DNA of 64,000 nucleotides from Pseudomonas fluorescens (GCA_902825215.1 LR782234.1:3906001-3970000), one strand, 5' to 3'. Counted from the stretch's first letter, positions 25,010 through 32,985 are shown. The notes: a model not told the origin generated them from the sequence alone. A program made the numbers and translations.

Positions 25010-25654
25010 ATGACCACCGAACCAGAATCCAGCTCCGAACAGCCACGGCTCAACGCCACGGAAATCCGCATCCTCGGCTCGCTGATCGAGAAACAGGCAA
25101 CCAGCCCGGAAAGCTATCCGCTGACCCTCAATGCGCTGGTGCTGGCCTGCAACCAGAAAACCAGCCGCGAACCGGTGATGAACCTGACTCCGGGCCAGGT
25201 CGGACAGAGCCTGCGCGCCCTTGAAGGTCGCGGTTTCGCCAGGCTGGTGATGGGCAGTCGCGCCGATCGCTGGGAGCACAAGGTCGACAAGGCGCTGGAG
25301 CTGGTGCCGGCGCAGGTGATCTTGAGCGGGCTGATGTTTCTGCGCGGCCCGCAGACCGTCAACGAGCTGCTGACCCGCAGCGGCCGCATGCACGAGTTCG
25401 AAGACGCCGAACAGGTGGTGCATCAGCTCGAGCGCCTGATTGCGCGCGGTTTGGCGGTGCTGATCCCGCGTCAGGCCGGCCAGCGCGAAGACCGTTACAC
25501 CCATGCGCTGGGCGATCCGGCGGACATCGAGGCGATCATCGCCGCGCGGCAGAATCCGGTGGAGCGCTCGGTGAGTGGCGTTTCGGTGGAGCGCATCGAA
25601 GAACTCGAAGCGCGGATCGCCGCACTGGAAGAACGCCTGGCGCGCCTCGAATAA
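25010..25654 (+). CDS. YceH family protein (UPF0502/DUF480)
   Basis: A 214-residue protein with tandem winged-helix folds. It matches the family in LNATEIRILGSLIEKQATSP (about residues 14-33) and the YPLTLNALVLACNQKTSREP segment that follows. The C-terminal 25 residues form a heptad-rich coiled coil (EELEARIAALEERLARLE). Conserved in gammaproteobacteria; molecular role unknown, DNA binding is plausible from the fold. Confidence 0.92.
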   Translation: MTTEPESSSEQPRLNATEIRILGSLIEKQATSPESYPLTLNALVLACNQKTSREPVMNLTPGQVGQSLRALEGRGFARLVMGSRADRWEHKVDKALELVPAQVILSGLMFLRGPQTVNELLTRSGRMHEFEDAEQVVHQLERLIARGLAVLIPRQAGQREDRYTHALGDPADIEAIIAARQNPVERSVSGVSVERIEELEARIAALEERLARLE

Positions 25655-25669
25655 ACAGCACAGATCCCA

Positions 25670-25757
25670 GTGGGAGCGAGCCTGCTCGCGAAAGCGTAGT
25701 GTCAGACACCGAGATGCTGAATGACCCACCGCCTTCGCGAGCAGGCTCGCTCCCACA
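25670..25757. repeat. REPIN, GAGCGAGCCTGCTCGC type
   Basis: Inverted pair of REP sequences, 15 bases after the yceH-like stop codon, between convergent genes. Confidence 0.92.
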
Positions 25758-25785
25758 GGTTTTGCGTTGTATTCAGATGTCGGTG

Positions 25786-26304
25786 CTATTCACCGTCCCA
25801 GTAATCCACCCCATCGGCCTGCCGCGCCACAGCGACGAAACCTGACGGGTTGCCCTCGGCATCGACGCTGAAGTTATCCATCACCGCGTATTTGTTCGAA
25901 TCCGGGTATTCGCAGATTTCGGGTTGCTGCTGCGTGCTGATCGCCAGGTAACGCAACTCGGCCGAACTGGTATTGATGATCTGGTGCGCCTGCTCCGGGC
26001 CGCCCGGTGGACAGGCGATGACGTCACCGCTGCGGATCGGAAAACGCTCGGCGCCCAGGCGCACCTCGCCCTCCCCGGCCACCACGTAGAACATTTCCTC
26101 ATTGACCCGATGGCTGTGAAACGGACTGCCGCGCATGCCCGGCGGCAAGGCGTACAGGCGGTAGCCGAGTTTTTGCGCGCCCAATTGCTGGCCGATGCGG
26201 GCGAAACGCTGTTGATAGCGCCCGGCGGTTTCGCCTTGCGGGGCAAGCGCTTCGGGCAGGGGTTCGAGTTCGACCTCGTCGAGGTTGAGGATGGGTGGAT
26301 GCAT
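25786..26304 (-). CDS. Single-domain cupin protein
   Basis: A 172-residue cupin. Motif 1 is FHSHRVNEEMFYVVAGEGEVRLG (His-x-His and Glu as metal ligands, about residues 62-84) and motif 2 GDVIACPPGGPEQAHQIIN (about 94-112, with His). This suggests a metal-binding beta-barrel acting as an enzyme or sugar/organic-acid binding protein; the substrate is unknown. Convergent with the yceH-like gene. Confidence 0.85.
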   Translation of the reverse strand: MHPPILNLDEVELEPLPEALAPQGETAGRYQQRFARIGQQLGAQKLGYRLYALPPGMRGSPFHSHRVNEEMFYVVAGEGEVRLGAERFPIRSGDVIACPPGGPEQAHQIINTSSAELRYLAISTQQQPEICEYPDSNKYAVMDNFSVDAEGNPSGFVAVARQADGVDYWDGE

Positions 26305-26392
26305 GGGCGGCCTCGGTAACTTTTATTGTTGGTCAGGCGGGTCTGGGCTTGCTGAAGGGATTATAGAGAGTGATTGATGACCGCAGCGTGGC

Positions 26393-26478
26393 CTTCGCGA
26401 GCAGGCTCGCTCCCACATTAAATCGCATTCCTTGCTGATGACTACGATCAACCTGTGGGAGCGAGCCCGCTCGCGAAT
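26393..26478. repeat. REP pair in the opposite (tail-to-tail) arrangement
   Basis: Here the order is inverted compared with the other loci: CGCGAGCAGGCTCGCTCCCAC comes first and GTGGGAGCGAGCCCGCTCGCG second, separated by about 38 unrelated bases. It lies downstream of the shikimate-dehydrogenase-like gene and close to the cupin promoter. Confidence 0.88.
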
Positions 26479-26502
26479 AGTCCCGCCCAGTCGCTACAAA
26501 AA

Positions 26503-27321
26503 TCAGCTGCGCGCAAACGCCACCGCCGCGGCAAACTGCGCTTCATTCGGGCGGACGCCGGTGTACAGCACAAACTGCTCCAGCGCCTGAATTGCGATGA
26601 CTTCCAGGCCGGTGATGACTCGTTTGTCTTCCGCGCGAGCGCGCACGATCAACGGCGTTTCCGACGGGATCGCCACCACGTCGAACACGGTTTGCGCAGC
26701 CTGGATCATCTCAGGCTCAAACGCCAGTTGCCCCGCTTCCGGCCCGCCGTCCATTCCTACCGGGGTCACGTTGATCAACATCTGCGGGCGTTCCTCGCCC
26801 AACTCTGCCTGCCAGCGGTAACCCAGCGAGTCCGCCAGCGCACGCCCGGCGCGCTCGTTGCGGGCGACGATCAGGCCGTTCTTGTAGCCGCCGTCGCGCA
26901 AGGCACTGGCCACCGCTTTGGCCATGCCACCGCTGCCACGCAGGGCGAAGGTCGATTCCTTGGGCACCGCATGGCTCTGCAGCAACTGAACGACGGCGAT
27001 GTAATCGGTGTTGTAGGCCTTGAGGTGGCCGTTGGTGTTGACGATGGTGTTGATCGACTGGATCGCTGCTGCCGAGGCATCCAGTTCGTCGACCAGCGCA
27101 ATGCAGGCTTCCTTGAAGGGCATCGATACGCCGCAACCACGAATGCCCAGTGCGCGAATCCCGCTCACGGCGCCGGTCAGGTCTCGGCTGCTGAAGGCCT
27201 TGTAATAGAAATTCAGGCCCAGCTGTTCATACAAATGGTTATGGAAACGCAGACCGAAATTGCCGGGCCGCCCCGACAGGGACATGCACAGCTGGGTGTC
27301 TTTGTTCGGGTTCATCTGCAT
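26503..27321 (-). CDS. Shikimate 5-dehydrogenase-like protein
   Basis: A 272-residue AroE-family oxidoreductase. The catalytic pair is present: Lys70 (MPFKE) and Asp106 (YNTDYIA). The NAD(P)-binding loop reads RGSGGMAKAV instead of the GAGGAAR of housekeeping AroE, and the N-terminus lacks the usual GxPIxHSxSP, having LCMSLSGRPGNF. It therefore fits the shikimate-dehydrogenase-like group (as in Haemophilus HI0607) better than AroE. GGAG lies 7 bases before the start. Substrate uncertain. Confidence 0.82.
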   Translation of the reverse strand: MQMNPNKDTQLCMSLSGRPGNFGLRFHNHLYEQLGLNFYYKAFSSRDLTGAVSGIRALGIRGCGVSMPFKEACIALVDELDASAAAIQSINTIVNTNGHLKAYNTDYIAVVQLLQSHAVPKESTFALRGSGGMAKAVASALRDGGYKNGLIVARNERAGRALADSLGYRWQAELGEERPQMLINVTPVGMDGGPEAGQLAFEPEMIQAAQTVFDVVAIPSETPLIVRARAEDKRVITGLEVIAIQALEQFVLYTGVRPNEAQFAAAVAFARS

Positions 27322-27576
27322 GAAACTTCTCCTTCAAACGCACTTTCGGATAGACGGGATTAGCCAGCCCTGCGGGTTCTGAACGATCATGGGCCGTGTT
27401 TTAGAGGGCTTTGGCGGCGATCGTTCAGCCCGGTAAAGAAACCGCTACAGACCTTACACAAAATTTACCCAGCGGCTGTGCTGATTTTGCCGATTTCACT
27501 GTCTCAGATGTATCCCCGCGACAATTGTGGGCCTGGTGCAGGCCCTGCCGCCGGGTCGAAGAACCGAGGATTTATC

Positions 27577-27933
27577 ATGATTCGTAAACTTCCCATTATG
27601 GCTTTGTTGATCGGCGCGCTCGCGGTCACGGGTCAGGCAGAAGCGGGTGGTGGCCACGGCTGGCAAGGCCCTGCAGTGTTTGGCGCGATCGTCGGCTCGG
27701 CCATCATCGGCTCGGCACTGATCAATCAGGATCGCCCGGTGTATGTGCAGCAACCGGTGTATGTCCAGCCGCAGCCGGTTTATGTGCAGCAGCCGCCACC
27801 ACCGGTTTATTACCAGCCGGCGCCGGTTTACGTGCAGCAACCGGTTTACGTGCAACCCGCTCCCGTTTATTACGGCCCGCCTCGCGGGTATTACGGTCGG
27901 CCGCATGGGTATTACGGCGGTCCGCGCTGGTAA
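27577..27933 (+). CDS. Exported protein with PVYVQ repeats
   Basis: A 118-residue protein starting MIRKLPIMALLIGALAVTG; the start is supported by GAGGA 7 bases upstream (frame open to 27478). A signal peptide covers about residues 1-22 (GQAEAG). A glycine-zipper-like hydrophobic stretch AIVGSAIIGSALI follows. Residues 53-100 are repeats of PVYVQQ/PVYYQPAP, then a GYYGRPHGYYGG tail. This suggests a surface-exposed or cell-envelope-associated protein with an extended Tyr/Pro/Gln region. Followed at once by a strong terminator. Function unknown. Confidence 0.8.
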   Translation: MIRKLPIMALLIGALAVTGQAEAGGGHGWQGPAVFGAIVGSAIIGSALINQDRPVYVQQPVYVQPQPVYVQQPPPPVYYQPAPVYVQQPVYVQPAPVYYGPPRGYYGRPHGYYGGPRW

Positions 27934-27944
27934 CAGGAACATGG

Positions 27945-27974
27945 AGCCCCGCTTTTTCAAGCGGGGCTTTTTTG
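27945..27974 (+). terminator. Intrinsic terminator of the PVYVQ protein gene
   Basis: AGCCCCGC-TTTTTCAA-GCGGGGCT followed by a T run, 11 bases after the stop. Confidence 0.92.
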
Positions 27975-28010
27975 TGGGAGTGTGCGATCGGCTTTGGATT
28001 TGCGGTGGAT

Positions 28011-28270
28011 TCGCCCCTCACCCCAGCCCTCTCCCCAAGGAGAGGGAGCCGATCTTCGTTGGCTTCGAATTTTGCGTTCGGCTCGGCATCTCGCATCGGC
28101 GCGTCTTTCGCATCCCGTTCGGTCAGTCCCTCTCTTTCCAGGAGAGGGAGCCGATCTCGGTTGGCTTCTAAGCTTGCGTACGACTCGGTATTTCACCTCA
28201 GCGTACCTCTCACATCCACCGCGATCAGTCCCCTCTCCCTCTGGGAGAGGGTTAGGGTGAGGGGCTTTTG
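28011..28270. repeat. CCCCTCACCC-ended element, copy 4, composite
   Basis: Longer than the other copies (about 260 bases). It has the outer ends CCCCTCACCCCAGCCCTCTC and GGGTTAGGGTGAGGGG, with two successive internal GAGAGGGAGCCGATCT units, about 90 bases apart. It looks like one element containing an internal duplication or a nested partial copy. Confidence 0.75.
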
Positions 28271-28385
28271 ATCTTTAGCGGCGCAGAAGGCATATTCGAC
28301 CATTCGTCGCCCAACGTCTGAAAAAATCGCGCCAAGGTCGCTGCGAGAACAGTTTATGCAGCTAAAGTCGGCATGATTGACTCGA

Positions 28386-28426
28386 CCGTCATGGGGATTT
28401 CCACGAAACGGTCATGGTTTTGTCAT
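28386..28426 (+). promoter_or_regulatory. Likely Pho box (PhoB site)
   Basis: CGGTCAT-GGTT-TTGTCAT at 28409-28426 matches the 7+4+7 Pho box layout (CTGTCAT-nnnn-CTGTCAT) with one mismatch in each half. A further half-site CCGTCAT lies at 28386-28392. It is about 60 bases upstream of the 64-residue protein gene at 28488, in the position expected for an activator site. Confidence 0.55.
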
Positions 28427-28487
28427 GACGGAGCCGCAATCTGAATCCGTCCGCAAACAACAGGTTGATAACAACAAGGACGAGAAC

Positions 28488-28682
28488 ATGCCAACACAAA
28501 ACCCGCACCGCATCGTCGGCCTGTGCACTTCGAGCAAGGTGTACAGCGCGCTGACCGAGCTCAAGCACCTGGAAGGTCACCGCTGCGCCAAGTTTCTTTC
28601 GCTGCTGGCGGAGAATCTGGTGCACAAAGGCTTGCTCAATGAGCGCGAAGTCATGCACATGCTTGATCAAGTGGTCGATTGA
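28488..28682 (+). CDS. 64-residue protein of unknown function, possibly phosphate-regulated
   Basis: Starts MPTQNPHRIVGLCTSSKVYS; GGA lies 7 bases upstream and the longer frame to 28377 runs through the Pho box, so the later start is chosen. It is soluble and helical, with two Cys (Cys13 and Cys32) and a C-terminal amphipathic helix (LLNEREVMHMLDQVVD). No family recognised. The upstream Pho box suggests expression under phosphate limitation (inference). Confidence 0.7.
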   Translation: MPTQNPHRIVGLCTSSKVYSALTELKHLEGHRCAKFLSLLAENLVHKGLLNEREVMHMLDQVVD

Positions 28683-28757
28683 GGCAGTCCTCAACCGCAT
28701 CAATGACCACTATCGAAAGCGTTGATTGTCCGTAGCTGCGGTGAATCTCTAAGGTAG

Positions 28758-28788
28758 CTCCATTGTTGAATGGAGGTACAGGTCATGG
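28758..28788 (+). promoter_or_regulatory. Hairpin covering the Shine-Dalgarno of the 60-residue gene
   Basis: CTCCATT (28758-28764), loop GTTG, AATGGAG (28769-28775). The second arm contains most of the GGAGG ribosome binding site at 28772-28776; the start codon is 28785. In RNA the stem would hide the site, so translation could depend on temperature, a protein or ribosome loading. Confidence 0.5.
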
Positions 28789-28967
28789 CTCAGGTTCAAA
28801 TCATGTCGGTGGTCGGCAGCGCGGTTCCCGCTTCGCTCAGGGCGTCGGGGTTGCTTGCCTGCTGGTATCTGATGCGCGACGGCGAGGCGATCAGTGGTCC
28901 GCTCACCTCGTTACCCGCCGCACAAGCCTTGTCGCAGAAGATTGTCAGCGCGTCGTTCAATGCCTAA
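28785..28967 (+). CDS. 60-residue protein of unknown function
   Basis: Starts MAQVQIMSVVGSAVPASLRA. The ATG at 28785 is preferred to the in-frame ATG at 28770, which lies inside the ribosome binding site. The middle ACWYLMRDGEAISGPLTSLP resembles short domains of the GYF-like 'WYyrdGkxxGPxs' type, an inference from a few residues. No signal peptide. Its stop overlaps the end of the convergent permease gene by 4 bases. The ribosome binding site is in a hairpin. Confidence 0.65.
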   Translation: MAQVQIMSVVGSAVPASLRASGLLACWYLMRDGEAISGPLTSLPAAQALSQKIVSASFNA

Positions 28968-30025
28968 GGCAGTTGCACCTTGGGTTTGGTCTCGACGAAC
29001 AGCGCCCAGCTCGACAGGAACAGCGCGGCGATCAACGGGCCGATGACGAAGCCGTTGAGGCCGAACACCGCGAGACCGCCCAGGGTCGAGATCAGGATCA
29101 TGTAATCGGGCATTTTCGTGTCCTTGCCCACCAGGATTGGACGCAGGACGTTGTCGACCAGGCCGATCACGAAAACCCCGAACAAGCCCAGCACCACGCC
29201 TTGCCAGATCATGCCGCTGAGCAGGAAGTACACCGCCACCGGCGCCCAGACGATTCCCGCGCCGACCGCTGGCAGCAACGACAGAAACGCCATCAGCACG
29301 GCCCAGAGCAACGCGCTGGGAATGTCGAGAAACCAGAAAATCGCCCCGCCCAGCGCACCTTGCGTCACGGCCACCAGCACGTTGCCTTTGACGGTCGCAC
29401 GCACCACCCGGTTGAATTTCAGTTGCAGGCGACGCTTGTGGTTTTCCTCCAGCGGCACGGCAGTGCGCATCTTGCGCGCCAGTTCGGGCCCGTCACGCAG
29501 GAAGAAAAACAGCAGGTACAGCATGATGAAAAAACTCACCACGAATTCAAAAGTGCCCTGGCCGAAACTGAACGCCTGAGTCGCCAGCACCTGACTGCCC
29601 TGCATGGCGGCCTTGACGATTTTCTCGCGCAGGCTGTCGAGTTCGCCCATGCCGAAACGGTCGAGCAGATGCTGAAAGTACGGCGGCAGGCTGTGCTTGA
29701 ATTGGGCCAGATAGGCGGCAATGTCCAGCTCACCGCTTTCAATGTTCTTGTAAACCGTGGCCCCCTCCTGCACCAGCAAAACGCTGACGATGATCACCGG
29801 CAGAATCGCGATGACCAGGCACAGGCTCAACGTACACAGCGACGTCAGGTTGCGCGGCCAGCCGAATTTGATTTGCAGCCTGCGCTGCACCGGCGCAAAC
29901 AGAATGCCGAGAATCACCGCCCAGAACACCGCGCCGTAGAACGGCAGCAGGATCCAGATGAAGGCCACTGTGACCAGCACCAGCAGCACTGTCAGGGATT
30001 TGAATTGAAGACTCTTTTCGTTCAT
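28964..30025 (-). CDS. AI-2E family transporter (PerM-like permease)
   Basis: A 353-residue membrane protein with about eight helices, starting MNEKSLQFKSLTVLLVLVTV. It has the family layout: three N-terminal helices, a cytoplasmic/periplasmic segment of about 90 residues (EGATVYKNIESGELDIAAYL onward), then helices ending in IGLVDNVLRPILVGKDTKMP, which is the most conserved family stretch. Some members export autoinducer-2 or act as Na+/H+ antiporters; the substrate here is unknown. Confidence 0.87.
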   Translation of the reverse strand: MNEKSLQFKSLTVLLVLVTVAFIWILLPFYGAVFWAVILGILFAPVQRRLQIKFGWPRNLTSLCTLSLCLVIAILPVIIVSVLLVQEGATVYKNIESGELDIAAYLAQFKHSLPPYFQHLLDRFGMGELDSLREKIVKAAMQGSQVLATQAFSFGQGTFEFVVSFFIMLYLLFFFLRDGPELARKMRTAVPLEENHKRRLQLKFNRVVRATVKGNVLVAVTQGALGGAIFWFLDIPSALLWAVLMAFLSLLPAVGAGIVWAPVAVYFLLSGMIWQGVVLGLFGVFVIGLVDNVLRPILVGKDTKMPDYMILISTLGGLAVFGLNGFVIGPLIAALFLSSWALFVETKPKVQLP

Positions 30026-30177
30026 GTCCGGTCCATGTCTGTCAGGCGTCACGCACGCCCCGAACCTTAGTCACCCGCGACGTGCGCGAGTGCCCTGTTT
30101 ATTCGTTGAGCATAGATCCAGATCAATAAACCCTCGCTGCGCCTCGCTTACCCTGCCGCGCTTTTGCGACTGCCATC

Positions 30178-31509
30178 ATGAACTCTACCCTCAGCGCCCC
30201 CGAACTGCTCGCCCCCGCCGGCACCTTGAAAAACATGCGTTACGCCTTCGCCTACGGCGCCGATGCGGTGTATGCCGGCCAGCCGCGTTGCAGCCTGCGC
30301 GTACGCAATAATGAATTCGATCATGCCAATCTGGCGCTGGGCATCCGCGAGGCGCAGGCGCAGGGCAAGCGCTTCTATGTGGTGGTCAACATCGCCCCGC
30401 ACAATGCCAAGCTGAAGACCTTTCTCAAGGATCTGGCGCCGGTGATCGAGATGGCGCCGGATGCGCTGATCATGTCCGATCCGGGGCTGATCATGCTGGT
30501 GCGCCGGCATTTTGCGCAGATGCCGATTCACTTGTCGGTGCAGGCCAACACGGTGAACTGGGCGAGCGTCGAGTTCTGGCAGCAGCAAGGCGTCAGCCGG
30601 GTCATCTTGTCGCGGGAATTGTCGCTGGAAGAAATCGACGAAATCCGCGATCAGGTGCCCGGCATGGAGCTGGAAGTGTTCGTCCACGGCGCGCTGTGCA
30701 TGGCCTACTCCGGACGCTGCCTGCTCTCCGGCTACCTGAACAAGCGCGACGCCAATCAGGGCACCTGCACCAATGCCTGTCGCTGGAAATACTCGGCGCA
30801 GCAGGCCACGGAAAACCAGCTCGGCGAGATCGTGCAGACCTTCCAGCCCGAGCCGACGCTGGGCCTCGGCGCGCCCACCGATCAGGTGTTTCTGTTGCAG
30901 GAAGCCAATCGCCCCGACGAATTGATGCCAGCCTTCGAAGATGAGCATGGCACCTACATCATGAACGCCAAGGACCTGCGCGCCGTGCAGCACGTCGAGC
31001 GTCTGACACGCATGGGCGTGCATTCGCTGAAAATCGAAGGTCGGACCAAATCGCATTTTTATTGCGCCCGCACCACTCAGGTTTACCGCCGCGCCATTGA
31101 CGATGCAGTCGCCGGCCGGCCGTTCGACCGCAGCCTGATGAGCGACCTCGAATCACTGGCCCAGCGCGGTTACACCGAAGGTTTTCTGCGCCGGCATGTG
31201 CATGATGAATATCAGAACTATCAACACGGCAGCTCGGTTTCGGAACGTCAGCAGTTCGTCGGTGAATTGACCGGTGAACGGCGTGAACGGCTGGCCGAGG
31301 TCAAGGTGAAGAACCGTTTTGCCGTGGGCGATCATCTGGAACTGATGACGCCCAAGGGCAACTTTCATTTTGAACTGCACCAACTGCAGAACCTCAACGG
31401 CGAAGGCATCAATGTAGCGCCGGGAGATGGACACACGGTTTATCTGCCGATACCGGACGCGGTGGATCTGCGCTTCGGCTTGTTGATGCGCGATATCCAT
31501 ACGACCTGA
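30178..31509 (+). CDS. trhP: tRNA 5-hydroxyuridine synthesis protein TrhP (U32 peptidase family, YegQ)
   Basis: A 443-residue U32-family protein. The N-terminal TIM-barrel-like part starts ELLAPAGTLKNMRYAFAYGA with DAVYAGQPRCSLRVR; the family signature EVFVHGALCMAYSGRCLLSG is at about residues 165-184, and a Cys cluster GTCTNACRWKY follows. With MYSGRC-type and CTNxCR cysteines it fits YegQ/TrhP, which helps form 5-hydroxyuridine at tRNA position 34 in a prephenate-dependent pathway. The annotation as peptidase is historical. Monocistronic. Confidence 0.9.
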   Translation: MNSTLSAPELLAPAGTLKNMRYAFAYGADAVYAGQPRCSLRVRNNEFDHANLALGIREAQAQGKRFYVVVNIAPHNAKLKTFLKDLAPVIEMAPDALIMSDPGLIMLVRRHFAQMPIHLSVQANTVNWASVEFWQQQGVSRVILSRELSLEEIDEIRDQVPGMELEVFVHGALCMAYSGRCLLSGYLNKRDANQGTCTNACRWKYSAQQATENQLGEIVQTFQPEPTLGLGAPTDQVFLLQEANRPDELMPAFEDEHGTYIMNAKDLRAVQHVERLTRMGVHSLKIEGRTKSHFYCARTTQVYRRAIDDAVAGRPFDRSLMSDLESLAQRGYTEGFLRRHVHDEYQNYQHGSSVSERQQFVGELTGERRERLAEVKVKNRFAVGDHLELMTPKGNFHFELHQLQNLNGEGINVAPGDGHTVYLPIPDAVDLRFGLLMRDIHTT

Positions 31510-31532
31510 GATCCCCGAGCAAACCCGATTCC

Positions 31533-31558
31533 CTGTGGGAGCGAGTCTGCTCGCGAAG
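31533..31558 (+). repeat. Single REP, GAGCGAGTCTGCTCGC type
   Basis: One copy only (CTGTGGGAGCGAGTCTGCTC then GCGAAG), without an inverted partner within 100 bases; a REP singlet. Confidence 0.8.
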
Positions 31559-31590
31559 CGGCCAGCCAATCCACCACCCAATCCGACGAC

Positions 31591-31821
31591 TCAGCGCCGG
31601 TCATCCGACAACGGCGTCGGCTCCTCCGCCGGCGGCACATTTTCCTCAGCGGCGGGGTCTTTCCAGTCTTCCGGCCGGTCAGCATCGCTCAAGGGATCGC
31701 GCCCCGGGTCCATGCCCGGCGGCGCGTCGTGATCGCTCAGGGTCGGCTCGTCAGTGCCGGGAACGCGGTGGGTCTGGTCGGTGGGCGCAATGCCGCCCGG
31801 AAACAGCGAATCGTCAGCCAT
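31591..31821 (-). CDS. Small acidic Pro/Asp-rich disordered protein C
   Basis: A 76-residue protein starting MADDSLFPGGIAPTDQ, with GAGG about 8 bases upstream. It is acidic, Pro-rich, lacks hydrophobic segments and contains PGMDPGRDPLSDADRPEDW. In composition, length and DPL/DP-turns it resembles proteins A and B at 17505-17926, 14 kb away; the three may form a loose family. Monocistronic, between a REP singlet and the glucarate regulator. Function unknown. Confidence 0.68.
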   Translation of the reverse strand: MADDSLFPGGIAPTDQTHRVPGTDEPTLSDHDAPPGMDPGRDPLSDADRPEDWKDPAAEENVPPAEEPTPLSDDRR

Positions 31822-31914
31822 GGTGCACCTCACAAAAACAGCGCCGGAACGTCCGGGCGTATTGTTTGGAGGCCCTTAATATGGGCGGCGTGCTACGCAG
31901 CAGACCAGCGGCAT

Positions 31915-32628
31915 TCAACCCTGCGCGGAAAAGCGATCACGGCTGTTGGTCAAGTGCAGCCACATCGCCGCCCGCGCCGCTTCCGGGTCCTGGCGCTTGA
32001 TCGCGTTCAAAATCGCTTCATGCTCCAGATTGGCCAGTTGCCCGAGCTTGCTCAGATCCGCCGCGCCCCGTTCGGCCGCGTTGAGGCGGGTACGCGGAAT
32101 CATCGCGCTGCCCAGGTGCTGCATGATCTCGCTGAAGCAGACATTGCCGGTGGCCTCGGCGATCAGCAGGTGGAAGCGCCGATCCGCCTCCACACAACTG
32201 TCGTTGTTGTCCAGCAGCCGCTGATAGTCATCCAGCGCCTGACGCATCTGCAGCAGTTGCGGCTCGCTGCGCCGTTGTGCCGCCAGTGCGGCCGCCTGGG
32301 TTTCCAGACCGAGGCGCAGTTCGAGCATGCTGCGCACGCCCAGCGCCGTGTCGACATTCAAACGCAAGCCCTGCTCCGGCGCGCGTTCGATGACGAACGT
32401 GCCGATGCCGTGGCGGGTTTCCACCAGCCCCGACGCCTGCAATTTGGAAATCGCCTCACGCACCACCGTGCGGCTGACGCCGTGCTCCTGAACGATGGAA
32501 TTCTCCGACGGCAACTTGTCACCCGGCGTCATCTGGCCGAGCAGAATGCTCTGGGTAAGCTTTTCCACCAGATCGTGTGCGAGGTTGTGGGCACGTTTGC
32601 GGGCGGGGGCGTCGAAGTCTTCTTGCAT
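31915..32628 (-). CDS. FadR/GntR-family regulator of the glucarate genes
   Basis: A 237-residue protein. The GntR winged helix is at about residues 15-80 (PGDKLPSENSIVQEHGVSRT, then VREAISKLQASGLV), and an all-helical FCD ligand-binding domain follows with the metal-binding residues typical of the group (Asp/His pattern FHLLIAEATGN ... LEHEAIL). It is divergent from the glucarate transporter gene. Two TTGTAnGACAA palindromes in the shared region, one close to each promoter, fit the FadR-type operator TnGTnnnACnA. Probably a repressor relieved by glucarate or a breakdown product. Confidence 0.85.
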   Translation of the reverse strand: MQEDFDAPARKRAHNLAHDLVEKLTQSILLGQMTPGDKLPSENSIVQEHGVSRTVVREAISKLQASGLVETRHGIGTFVIERAPEQGLRLNVDTALGVRSMLELRLGLETQAAALAAQRRSEPQLLQMRQALDDYQRLLDNNDSCVEADRRFHLLIAEATGNVCFSEIMQHLGSAMIPRTRLNAAERGAADLSKLGQLANLEHEAILNAIKRQDPEAARAAMWLHLTNSRDRFSAQG

Positions 32629-32714
32629 GATCGGGTCCGGTGATCGGGGCTTGCCGATCGTAGCACCGCGCGTGGCGTTGGCGGGACTGATTTTGCCCCT
32701 CTAATGCTACCAAC

Positions 32715-32725
32715 TTGTATGACAA
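32715..32725. promoter_or_regulatory. FadR-type operator 1 (TTGTATGACAA)
   Basis: A palindrome fitting TnGTnnnACnA, 87 bases upstream of the regulator gene; likely autoregulation. Confidence 0.6.
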
Positions 32726-32893
32726 CAGCAAAAAAACATCCGGAATATTCATCAAGCCTTCCGTCACCCAGCCGCGCTTTGAAAAGCGCTAACAACGATG
32801 TACCCGCCGCGCAAAGACCAATAAATTCGGCTTAAACGGAGCAAAAAGCATAAAAACCACCTTACCAAGACGAAATTAATCACCCCACCCCAC

Positions 32894-32904
32894 TTGTAGG
32901 ACAA
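32894..32904. promoter_or_regulatory. FadR-type operator 2 (TTGTAGGACAA)
   Basis: Same palindrome with one central base changed, 81 bases upstream of the transporter start. Confidence 0.6.
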
Positions 32905-32914
32905 AAATTTTCAG

Positions 32915-32925
32915 TTGTATGATGT
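32915..32925. promoter_or_regulatory. FadR-type operator half-site 3 (TTGTATGATGT)
   Basis: The left half matches operators 1 and 2 and the right half is degenerate. It is 21 bases (two helical turns) from operator 2, so paired binding is possible. Confidence 0.45.
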
Positions 32926-32985
32926 CTATCAACAACGCAGCACCCAGACCTACCCGCATAAAAATAATCAGTGGGAGAAAACCAA

